Origin: Lachnospiraceae bacterium GAM79
GTDB taxonomy: Bacteria > Bacillota > Clostridia > Lachnospirales > Lachnospiraceae
DNA: 64,000 bases
Assembly (NCBI GenBank): GCA_003584705.1
Contig: AP018536.1
Coordinates: forward strand, 3,658,001-3,722,000
Reading direction: 5' to 3'
Below, piece after piece: positions 41,956 through 49,186 of this stretch; the first letter of the stretch is position 1, and every line of letters begins with the position of its first letter. Position numbers and translations under genes: made by a program. A model generated the notes under the pieces. It was given only the letters and a program-made list of their open reading frames with translations, was not told the DNA's origin and ran no database searches.

Positions 41956-42048
41956 ATTTAAACTCTCCGCAGCGGAGAAATCAGGAGTTGCATCCCAATT
42001 ATATAAATAGCATATGCTACTTATTTCAAAAATATTTCTTATATAAGT

Positions 42049-42077
42049 ATAGTATACCCTCAAACTTACTAAGTCAA
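42049..42077 (-). promoter_or_regulatory. Promoter upstream of the leader peptide
   Basis: TTGACT (42072-42077) and TACTAT (42049-42054) are 17 bp apart on the minus strand; TATACT overlaps the second box. It begins 17 nt behind the fba stop codon and would produce a leader of about 165 nt ending in the hairpin. Confidence 0.6.
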
Positions 42078-42093
42078 GCTTTTTATCTCAGAA

Positions 42094-42960
42094 TTATTCA
42101 GCCTTGCCAACAGATCCGAACAGTTCCATCTTCTCCTTAACAGTAGCCTTGATAGCTTCTGCGCCGGGAGCCAGAAGCTTACGAGGGTCAAAGCCCTTGC
42201 CTTCCAGATCCTTACCAGCTTCGATGTACTTGCGGGTAGCATCAGCAAATGCCAGCTGGCACTCGGTGTTAACGTTGATCTTGGATACGCCAAGGTCAAT
42301 TGCTTTCTTGATCTGATCTGCAGGGATTCCGGTACCACCGTGCAGAACCAGAGGAAGCTCACCGGTCAGCTCCTGTACAGCTGCCAGAGTCTCGAAGCTT
42401 AAGCCCTTCCAGTTAGCGGGGTATTTACCATGAATGTTACCGATACCTGCTGCCAGGAAGTCAACACCCAGATCAGCGATAGACTTACACTCCTTAGGAT
42501 CAGCGCACTCGCCCATACCGATAACGCCGTCTTCCTCACCACCGATGGAACCAACTTCTGCCTCGATAGAAAGTCCCTTGCTGTGAGCAGCCTTAACCAG
42601 CTCAGTGGTCTTCTCTACATTCTCAGCGATAGGATAGTGAGAACCATCAAACATGATGGAAGAGAAACCAGCTTCGATGCACTTGTAGCAGCCTTCAAAA
42701 GAGCCATGATCCAGATGCAGCGCAACGGGAACATCAATGTCCAGATCCTTTAACAGTCCGTTGACCATGCCAACGACTACATCATAACCGCCCATGTACT
42801 TGCCGGCACCCTCGGATACACCCAGAATAACAGGGGAACGAAGTTCTTTAGCGGTGAGAAGGATGGACTTTGTCCACTCCAGGTTGTTGATGTTGAACTG
42901 ACCTACTGCATAGTGGCCTGCTTTCGCTTTTTTGAGCATTTCTGTTGCGGATACTAACAT
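42094..42960 (-). CDS. fba: Class II fructose-1,6-bisphosphate aldolase
   Basis: 288-aa zinc enzyme of glycolysis that splits fructose 1,6-bisphosphate into dihydroxyacetone phosphate and glyceraldehyde 3-phosphate. VALHLDHGSFEGCYKCIEAG carries the catalytic Asp and a zinc His; further zinc ligands are in IEAEVGSIGGEED, GIGNIHGKYP and LVLHGGTGIP. The length fits the short class II group; the tagatose-bisphosphate branch is close but less likely. The start at 42960 has GGAGG. The leader contains a palindrome at 43001-43022. Confidence 0.93.
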   Translation of the reverse strand: MLVSATEMLKKAKAGHYAVGQFNINNLEWTKSILLTAKELRSPVILGVSEGAGKYMGGYDVVVGMVNGLLKDLDIDVPVALHLDHGSFEGCYKCIEAGFSSIMFDGSHYPIAENVEKTTELVKAAHSKGLSIEAEVGSIGGEEDGVIGMGECADPKECKSIADLGVDFLAAGIGNIHGKYPANWKGLSFETLAAVQELTGELPLVLHGGTGIPADQIKKAIDLGVSKINVNTECQLAFADATRKYIEAGKDLEGKGFDPRKLLAPGAEAIKATVKEKMELFGSVGKAE

Positions 42961-43000
42961 TTTAATACCTCCATTTTATATACTCATTCTTGTTACGATA

Positions 43001-43022
43001 TACGAAATGTTATACATTCGTA
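43001..43022. promoter_or_regulatory. Imperfect palindrome in the fba leader
   Basis: TACGAA and TTCGTA, with TGT and ACA inside them, form a 22-bp imperfect inverted repeat 41 bp upstream of the fba start. A second TTTCG block lies 20 bp further on. It may be an operator for a glycolytic regulator or form an mRNA hairpin. Confidence 0.4.
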
Positions 43023-43125
43023 AAAGCACGAAAAACACATTTCGAATAATCACTTTGTGACTATCCAAACTATAACACATTCTTTTCAAAAATGGAACAG
43101 CTTATTGTTAAATTTTTACCAAATT

Positions 43126-44022
43126 TTAAGATTCCTTCTGTTCCACCCGGATGTCTACGCCCCGGCAGATGTTCTCAATCACTACTTTTGTATGGGTTCC
43201 GCCATATTCTCCATCCAGAGTCCAGGAAAGAGGCTCTGCGGAAGTGATCTCCACCTTTGACGTCCGGAAGCAGTACATAGCATCGGTATCGATATCCCGG
43301 TTCAGCAGGGATACCATAATGTTATTCAGTTCAATCGGGTTCTTCGGACGTTTGATCAGCGTTACTTCGAAAACGCCGTCATCCAGCCTGACGTTTTTGC
43401 CGGTGATCCGCTTAAATCCTCCTACCGATGCGGAATTGGTCACCATTCCGAAGATAAAATCATCCACGATCGTAGTATCGTCATAAGTAATCCGCATGGG
43501 ATAGGAACGGATCGCGGACAGCCGCTTCATTCCTTCCAGCAGATATGCCATATGCCCCAGCACATTTTTCATATCCTGTCCGGTCTCATAAGAGACATCC
43601 GTGAATAGTCCGAAAGCTGCGATATAGACGAACACATCCTCATTAAAGGATCCCACATCACAGGCGAAATCATTCCCATTTACAATATTTTCCGCAGCTC
43701 TCACCATATTCTTCGGCAGCCCGAGGCTTCCTCCGAAATCATTGGTGCTCCCGGCCGGGATATAGCCAATAGGCGTACGGAAGCCACTGCGGATCATGCC
43801 GGTGACCACCTCATCCAGCGTTCCGTCTCCGCCGCTGCAGACCACGATATCATATTCTTTGCTGCGCTTCTCGGTCTTCTCCATGGCATCCTCACTTCTC
43901 TGCGTGGGATATACGGTAATCTCATAACCGCCCTTGGTGAATACATCCAGAATATCCGCCAGTTTGTTGCGGATTTGTGCCTTTCCAGCTTTGGGATTAT
44001 AGATAAATAACATCTTCTTCAT
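43126..44022 (-). CDS. Diacylglycerol/lipid kinase family protein (YegS/BmrU/DgkB type)
   Basis: 298-aa cytosolic kinase that probably phosphorylates diacylglycerol or a related lipid. The nucleotide site contains VVCSGGDGTLDEVVTGMIRS and the Gly-rich YIPAGSTNDFGGSLGLP. The C-terminal half is the usual beta-sandwich (DDGVFEVTLIKRP). The start at 44022 (MKKMLFIYNPKAGK) has GAGGG at seven bases. It would return diacylglycerol from teichoic-acid synthesis to phospholipid in Firmicutes, by analogy with DgkB. Confidence 0.9.
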   Translation of the reverse strand: MKKMLFIYNPKAGKAQIRNKLADILDVFTKGGYEITVYPTQRSEDAMEKTEKRSKEYDIVVCSGGDGTLDEVVTGMIRSGFRTPIGYIPAGSTNDFGGSLGLPKNMVRAAENIVNGNDFACDVGSFNEDVFVYIAAFGLFTDVSYETGQDMKNVLGHMAYLLEGMKRLSAIRSYPMRITYDDTTIVDDFIFGMVTNSASVGGFKRITGKNVRLDDGVFEVTLIKRPKNPIELNNIMVSLLNRDIDTDAMYCFRTSKVEITSAEPLSWTLDGEYGGTHTKVVIENICRGVDIRVEQKES

Positions 44023-44097
44023 AATACTGCCCTCAAGATACAACAAACGGGACTAACAGAATTCTCCATCAGCCCCGCTTCTTCTCATGTTATGTTC

Positions 44098-44358
44098 TTA
44101 AGCCACCTGACCGCTCAAAAACTTTTCAATGTTGTCCACAGCGGTCTGCTCATCTGCACCCTCTGCAGTTACTGTAAGCTCTTCGCCTGCACAAAGTCCC
44201 AGGCTCATCATACCCATAATACTCTTGGCATTGATCCGCTTATCGTCTACTTCAAAATAAATGTTGCTTTCGTACTTGCTGGCTTCCTGTACTAACAGTG
44301 CCACCGGTCTTGCGTCCAGGCCATCTTCCAGTCTGACCGTAATACTCCTCTTTGTCAT
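44098..44358 (-). CDS. HPr-like protein with Asp at position 15 (Crh-like)
   Basis: 86 aa, full HPr fold. In HPr the catalytic His15 lies in GLHARP; here the motif is GLDARP, with Asp exactly at residue 15. The regulatory Ser46 is present in NAKSIMG. It therefore cannot accept phosphate from enzyme I in PTS transport, but can be a substrate of HPr kinase, like B. subtilis Crh, which has Gln at 15. It sits right behind whiA, as crh does in the yvcI-yvcJ-yvcK-yvcL-crh operon. hprK is in the same cluster. Role inferred: CcpA co-regulator or regulator of central metabolism. I avoid naming it crh since Asp is a different change. Confidence 0.88.
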   Translation of the reverse strand: MTKRSITVRLEDGLDARPVALLVQEASKYESNIYFEVDDKRINAKSIMGMMSLGLCAGEELTVTAEGADEQTAVDNIEKFLSGQVA

Positions 44359-44373
44359 AATTTTCCTCCTCTT

Positions 44374-45240
44374 TTACGTCCGGATTCTATCTGCCAGTTC
44401 GCTGAGTTTACGTAATCTATGGTTCACACCGGATTTTCCCACCGGCGGATTCAGATACTCTCCCAGTTCCTTCAGCGGAGCGTCCGGATTCTCCAGCCTG
44501 ACCTCTGCCATCTGGCTTAAGGGCTCGGGCAGATTCTCCAGTCCGTAGTGATCCCGGATATAAATAATATCCTCTATCTGTCTGGTCGCCGCAGTTACCG
44601 TTTTGGTAATATTGGCGGTCTCACAGTTCACTCTCCGATTCACAGAATTGCGCATTTCTTTCACAATCCTCAGGTTTTCCAGCTTCATCAGGGCAATGGG
44701 TGCTTCGCACACATTGAGAAGATCCACAATACCGGATCCTTCCTTCAGATAGACCACGTAATACTTCTTCCGAAGCACAATCTTGGCTTCTATGTCAAAT
44801 CCCTGTATCACACTCTGTAGTTGTCTCGCTTTATCCTCATCGGTGCATACAAATTCCAGGTGATAACTTTTCTGCGGATCGCTCATAGAACCAATGCAGA
44901 GAAAAGCTCCTCTTAAAAATGCTCTTTGACAGCAGGAATTTTTAATCAACAAGGGGCTCACAGGCTCAGACAGATCCCCGATCTTATCGATCACACTCCG
45001 CATCTGTTCCTCGCTGATTTTAACATCAGTATCTATATTATATGTTTTTTTCAATAATGTAAAGCCTTTTCTGACAACCGCCTCGTTTTCCGTCTGGAAA
45101 CCGATCATGAAATCTCCTTCTGCGGAGCGTCCGTATTGTCCACTGAAGTTCATGAGTGCGGCCAGCTCAGCGATCTGGCAATGTCTTGCCGGGCTGATGT
45201 GTTTTGCCAGTTCTTCCTTTACTTCACTCGAAAATGACAT
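44374..45240 (-). CDS. whiA: DNA-binding protein WhiA
   Basis: 288 aa. N-terminal degenerate LAGLIDADG homing-endonuclease-like domain (RAFLRGAFLCIGSMSDPQKS is its core) and C-terminal helix-turn-helix (LKELGEYLNPPVGKSGVNHR). WhiA controls sporulation in Streptomyces and affects cell division and chromosome segregation in Bacillus. The start at 45240 lies one base behind the rapZ stop codon, with AAGGA in front. Upstream in-frame Met codons lie inside rapZ and are not used. Same order rapZ-whiA-HPr-like as in other Firmicutes, but yvcK is missing between them. Confidence 0.93.
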   Translation of the reverse strand: MSFSSEVKEELAKHISPARHCQIAELAALMNFSGQYGRSAEGDFMIGFQTENEAVVRKGFTLLKKTYNIDTDVKISEEQMRSVIDKIGDLSEPVSPLLIKNSCCQRAFLRGAFLCIGSMSDPQKSYHLEFVCTDEDKARQLQSVIQGFDIEAKIVLRKKYYVVYLKEGSGIVDLLNVCEAPIALMKLENLRIVKEMRNSVNRRVNCETANITKTVTAATRQIEDIIYIRDHYGLENLPEPLSQMAEVRLENPDAPLKELGEYLNPPVGKSGVNHRLRKLSELADRIRT

Positions 45241-45241
45241 G

Positions 45242-46108
45242 TCAGATTCCTTCTCTGGGTACATCACGGTGGTACAGCTTGATACCATAATGACCTTCCG
45301 CCTTCATACGTTCGTACAATTTATTTGCTAAAGTAACGCTTCGGTGCTTACCGCCGGTGCAGCCGATTGCAATAACCAGACGGTATTTGCCTTCTTTAAT
45401 ATAATTCGGGATCAGAAACTGAATCATGTCGGTCAGCTTGTCCAGGAATATTCCGGTCTCCGGAAAACTCATCACATAATCCTGCACTCCTTTATCATTA
45501 CCGGTCTGGGGCTTCAGTTCCTCGATATAATAAGGGTTTGGCAGGAATCTTACATCAAAGACCAGATCGGCGTCTGCGGGGATTCCATGCTTGAACCCGA
45601 AGGACATGACCGTTACCATAAGACTATTGTATTCTTCGTTCTGTACAAAAATACGATCCAGCTCTTCCTTCAGTTCTCTGACTAACAGATTGGAGGTATC
45701 GATGACGTAATCTGAATTTTTGCGGATTGTCTCCAAGATCTTGCGCTCCTTGTGAATGCCGTCCTCCACTCTGCCGTCTGCTGCAAGAGGGTGCACACGT
45801 CTGGTCTCCTTATACCGTTTTATCAGAGCAGCATCGTCGGAGTCCATAAACAAAATCTCGAATTTGTAGCCTTTTTCCTTTAATTGCTCCAAAATCCGGG
45901 TCGCATCCATGAAATTCTGGTCTGCCCGAACATCCAGTCCCAGGGCCACCTTGCTGATCTCACTGCCCGGCATGGCAATCAGTTCTACGAACTTCTCCAC
46001 CAGAGATACCGGCAGATTATCCACGCAGTAAAATCCAGCATCTTCCAAAAGCTTTAATGCGGTTCTCTTTCCTCCGCCACTCATGCCTGTTACTACTACA
46101 AATCTCAT
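45242..46108 (-). CDS. rapZ: RNase adapter/nucleotide-binding protein RapZ (YvcJ)
   Basis: 288 aa P-loop protein. The Walker A region is VVTGMSGGGKRTALKLLEDA; the family usually reads GMSGAGKS, so Arg stands where Ser/Thr would bind magnesium. The C-terminal domain has the family's GCTGGKHRSVTLA and GIKLYHRDV. In E. coli RapZ steers RNase E to the GlmZ small RNA in response to glucosamine 6-phosphate; in Bacillus YvcJ has NTPase activity and influences competence. The start at 46108 (MRFVVVTG) is preferred; ATG 46114 is two codons earlier. A structured repeat separates it from murB. Confidence 0.92.
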   Translation of the reverse strand: MRFVVVTGMSGGGKRTALKLLEDAGFYCVDNLPVSLVEKFVELIAMPGSEISKVALGLDVRADQNFMDATRILEQLKEKGYKFEILFMDSDDAALIKRYKETRRVHPLAADGRVEDGIHKERKILETIRKNSDYVIDTSNLLVRELKEELDRIFVQNEEYNSLMVTVMSFGFKHGIPADADLVFDVRFLPNPYYIEELKPQTGNDKGVQDYVMSFPETGIFLDKLTDMIQFLIPNYIKEGKYRLVIAIGCTGGKHRSVTLANKLYERMKAEGHYGIKLYHRDVPREGI

Positions 46109-46128
46109 ATGCACCTCGTTATTCTATC

Positions 46129-46292
46129 GTAACTATTCAGAATCCCATTCGCAAAATCACCTCTTCGAGGCTTCCTTGGAGAACAGGTCTTCCTGTTCTC
46201 TGCTCATGTGGTTACTTCGCCATATAAATTTGCGATTCTGCGAAGATGCAAGCATCCGCAGAAAACAAATTTACATGGCTCTGAATAGTTAC
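46129..46292. repeat. GTAACTATTCAGA-bounded repeat with an extra hairpin
   Basis: 164 bp. Same ends and same GGTTACTTCGCCATATAAA block as the copy at 26754, with the first hairpin CCTC-ttc-GAGG. Compared with that copy it has an additional stem, GAGAACAGG-tcttc-CCTGTTCTC. Its right end GTTAC supplies the TAA stop of murB (46289-46291). It lies inside the murB-rapZ operon. Confidence 0.75.
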
Positions 46293-47194
46293 AGGAATTT
46301 GATCTCGGGTTCCAGCTCCACGTGAAAACGTTCTTTCACTCTTCTCTGTACTTCCCAGATCACATCTTTTACATCTTCTGCAGTGGCATTGCCGGTGTTG
46401 ATAATAAATCCGCAATGCTTTTCCGATACCTTTGCGCCTCCTACGGAGTATCCCCGCAGACCGGCTTCCATGATCAGCTGCCCGGCGAAATGTCCCTCGG
46501 GACGTTTGAAAGTACTGCCGGCACTGGGATATTCCAAAGGTTGTTTTTCTCTGCGGCGAATTGCCAGTTCCTCCATTTTGGCTGCGATCTGTTCCGGATC
46601 TCCGGGCTGTAGCCGGAAAGTCACTTTCGTCACGACAAACGACTGGTTCTGGATCACGCTGGTACGATAGCCGTACTCCATGGTACTGTTGTCCAGTTCC
46701 ATGATCTCTCCATTACGGTTGACTACCGTAACAGTGGTCACCACCTGGCTCATCTCTCCGCCGTAGGCTCCGGCATTCATTACAGCTCCGCCCCCGATGG
46801 TACCGGGGATTCCCGCGGCGAACTCCAGGCCTGTCAGGCCATGCTCTTTCGCTGCTTTTGCCACCTGGCTCATCAGGGCCCCTGCCTCTGCTTCCAGATA
46901 GCAGTCTTTCACTTCGATCCGGCTCATATGCTTACCAACCACCAGAACAATTCCTGCATATCCCTGGTCGCTGACCAGCAGATTGCTTCCGTTGCCGATC
47001 ACGGTATAGGGAACATCCACCAGCCGAAGGTATTTCTGGATCTTACAGAGCTGCTCTTCGTTTTCCAGATAGACCAGGCAATCTGCCGGGCCACCGATCC
47101 GGAAGGTGGTATGCAATTTCATCGGTTCCTGTAAAAGAACTTTATCTGCCGGTACAATTTCTTTTAATGCTTCTATCACTGCTGCACTTATCAT
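46289..47194 (-). CDS. murB: UDP-N-acetylenolpyruvoylglucosamine reductase MurB
   Basis: 301-aa FAD enzyme of peptidoglycan precursor synthesis; reduces the enolpyruvyl ether to UDP-N-acetylmuramate with NADPH. THTTFRIGGPADCLVYL-like start (LHTTFRIGGPADCLVYLE), the FAD loops VIGNGSNLLVSDQGY and GIPGTIGGGAVMNAGAYGGE, and the catalytic Ser in YPSAGSTFKRPEGHF mark a type II MurB. The last codon is followed by a TAA that belongs to the repeat at 46129-46292, so the natural stop was replaced or the repeat inserted there. Cotranscribed with glcK and hprK upstream. Confidence 0.95.
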   Translation of the reverse strand: MISAAVIEALKEIVPADKVLLQEPMKLHTTFRIGGPADCLVYLENEEQLCKIQKYLRLVDVPYTVIGNGSNLLVSDQGYAGIVLVVGKHMSRIEVKDCYLEAEAGALMSQVAKAAKEHGLTGLEFAAGIPGTIGGGAVMNAGAYGGEMSQVVTTVTVVNRNGEIMELDNSTMEYGYRTSVIQNQSFVVTKVTFRLQPGDPEQIAAKMEELAIRRREKQPLEYPSAGSTFKRPEGHFAGQLIMEAGLRGYSVGGAKVSEKHCGFIINTGNATAEDVKDVIWEVQRRVKERFHVELEPEIKFL

Positions 47195-47240
47195 GTTGTC
47201 AGGCTGCTCTTTCTTTTTGTTATAATTATGCCGCGAAAGC

Positions 47241-48185
47241 CTACTTTAATACCAGTGCCGCCGCGCCGTAGATTCCGGCGTCATTGCCCAGCGTTGCCAG
47301 TGCGAATTTCGTCTGCTTGCAGGGACCGAAAGCACATCTCTTATAAGAAGGCTCTATGTATTTGAATAAAATGTCTCCGGCCTTGGACACGCCACCGCCA
47401 ATGACAAAAATCTGGGGATCAACTACGCTGGCTACTGCGGCAAGTCCCTTGCCAAGATACTCGCCGAACTGTTCTGCGATCTCGATTGCTACTTTATCTC
47501 CGGCTTTCACCGCATCAAATACGGTCTTCGCAGAGATTTCACCACCTCTGAGCATGCTGGGAGCATCATCTTTGGCCAGACGTCTGTTGGTCAGACGGGT
47601 AATTCCAGTAGCGGATGCATACTGCTCCAGACAGCCCTTGTTCTTACAGCCGCAAGTCTCTGTCTCAGCATCTTCAATATGGATATGTCCGATTTCACCG
47701 CCGGCACCGTTGGTACCGGTCAGGATTCTGCCGTCGATGATGATACCTCCACCGACACCGGTTCCCAGAGTAACGGCTACCAGATTGGAATAGCCTTTAC
47801 CACCGCCCTGCCACATTTCACCCAGGGCTGCTACATTGGCATCATTTCCAGCTTTCACAGTTACAGGCAGATCCAGTTCTTTTTTCAGGGTCTCTGCCAG
47901 ATCAAAGGCACCCCAGCCAATGTTCACTGCACCGTTGACCATATAGCCGTCAGCGTCCACTGCACCGGGAGCTCCAATTCCTACGCCTACCAGTTCTTCT
48001 ACAGAGATATTCTTCTCCTGCATTTTGTTTTTGATAGATGCTGCAATATCCGGCAATACCTTTTCCCCGCCGTTATCTTTTACTGTGGGAATCTCCCACT
48101 TATCCAGCACCTGTCCCTTATCATTGAAAAGTCCTAACTTGACCGTGGTTCCTCCCACGTCTACCCCAAATGCATATTTACTCAT
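47241..48185 (-). CDS. glcK: ROK-family glucokinase
   Basis: 314-aa sugar kinase that makes glucose 6-phosphate from free glucose. ATP site FGVDVGGTTVKLGLF at the start, catalytic Asp in KAGNDANVAALGE, the ROK zinc motif CGCKNKGCLEQYAS (CxCxxxxCxE) and HIHIED with the zinc His. The start at 48185 overlaps the hprK stop by 8 nt; in-frame codons upstream lie within hprK. A non-PTS glucose route fits a cell whose HPr-like protein lacks His15 and which imports maltodextrins by ABC transport. Confidence 0.92.
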   Translation of the reverse strand: MSKYAFGVDVGGTTVKLGLFNDKGQVLDKWEIPTVKDNGGEKVLPDIAASIKNKMQEKNISVEELVGVGIGAPGAVDADGYMVNGAVNIGWGAFDLAETLKKELDLPVTVKAGNDANVAALGEMWQGGGKGYSNLVAVTLGTGVGGGIIIDGRILTGTNGAGGEIGHIHIEDAETETCGCKNKGCLEQYASATGITRLTNRRLAKDDAPSMLRGGEISAKTVFDAVKAGDKVAIEIAEQFGEYLGKGLAAVASVVDPQIFVIGGGVSKAGDILFKYIEPSYKRCAFGPCKQTKFALATLGNDAGIYGAAALVLK

Positions 48186-49125
48186 CGTCCTCGTCCTCCT
48201 CACGTCTTTTTGCCAGAGAGTTCTGTACACGGGTGTATAGCTCTTTTGCTGCGTTGTAGCCCATCTTCTTCTGACGGTGGTTGATAGCTGCCGTCTCGCA
48301 GATAACTGCCAGGTTACGTCCGGGACGAATCGGAATGTTGTGGCATACCACCTTATTGCCCAGATATTCGGTATAATTCTCTTCCAGTCCCAGTCTGTCG
48401 TACTCTTTGTCCTTATCCCAATCTTCCAGACGGATGACCAGGTCAATGGTCTGTGTATCTTTTACGGACAGTGCACCGAACAGTGCCTTGACATCCACGA
48501 TGCCGATACCACGCAATTCAATAAAGTGTTTTGTGATATCCGGTGCAGAACCTACCAGCGTATCATCACTGACCTTACGGAGTTCTACCACATCATCGGT
48601 TACCAGACGATGACCTCTTCGGATCAGCTCCAGTGCTGCCTCGGACTTACCGATGCCGCTCTCACCGGTGATCAGGACACCTTCACCGTAGACATCCACC
48701 AGTACACCGTGCACGGAAATGCAGGGAGCCAGCTTGACATTTAACCACCGGATGATCTCAGACATAAAGTCAGAAGTGGATTTTTTCGTAGATAATAACG
48801 GAATCTGATGTCGGATCGCCGTCTCCAGGAAAATAGGATCCGGTTTCAGGTCACGGCTGAACACGATACAGGGAATATCATAAGCCATCAGCTTCTCATA
48901 AGCTTCCTTACGAGTCTCATCCGTCATGCCTTCCATATAAGTATATTCCACAAATCCAACGATCTGCAGACGCGTGGCATCAAAATGCTCAAAATATCCT
49001 GCCAGCTGCAGTGCCGGACGGTTGATATCCGGCTGTGTGATCTTCACATGTTTCACATCAATCTCCGGTGTGAGATTTTCCAGTTTCATTTTTTCGATAA
49101 CACGGGTTAAACTTACACTTGCCAT
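48178..49125 (-). CDS. hprK: HPr kinase/phosphorylase
   Basis: 315-aa bifunctional enzyme that phosphorylates and dephosphorylates Ser46 of HPr and Crh, the entry point of catabolite control in Firmicutes. Walker A GESGIGKSEAALELIRRGH and the signature region GIGIVDVKALFGALSVK are intact. The start at 49125 (MASVSLTR) has GGAG six bases away; ATG 49137 is followed too closely by its site. Gene order uvrC-hprK-glcK-murB. Its likely substrate, the Ser46-containing HPr-like protein, is encoded 4 kb downstream in the same cluster. Confidence 0.94.
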   Translation of the reverse strand: MASVSLTRVIEKMKLENLTPEIDVKHVKITQPDINRPALQLAGYFEHFDATRLQIVGFVEYTYMEGMTDETRKEAYEKLMAYDIPCIVFSRDLKPDPIFLETAIRHQIPLLSTKKSTSDFMSEIIRWLNVKLAPCISVHGVLVDVYGEGVLITGESGIGKSEAALELIRRGHRLVTDDVVELRKVSDDTLVGSAPDITKHFIELRGIGIVDVKALFGALSVKDTQTIDLVIRLEDWDKDKEYDRLGLEENYTEYLGNKVVCHNIPIRPGRNLAVICETAAINHRQKKMGYNAAKELYTRVQNSLAKRREEDEDDE

Positions 49126-49186
49126 ACTAATCTCCATACCTTTCCGCGAAAAAACCGCCCCGGTTCCCCGCCCTTTTCATTATCTT

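Noticed and set aside
48186..48446. An 87-codon extension at the front of the glucokinase
   Set aside because: It overlaps hprK in another frame; the ROK ATP motif starts directly after the Met at 48185.
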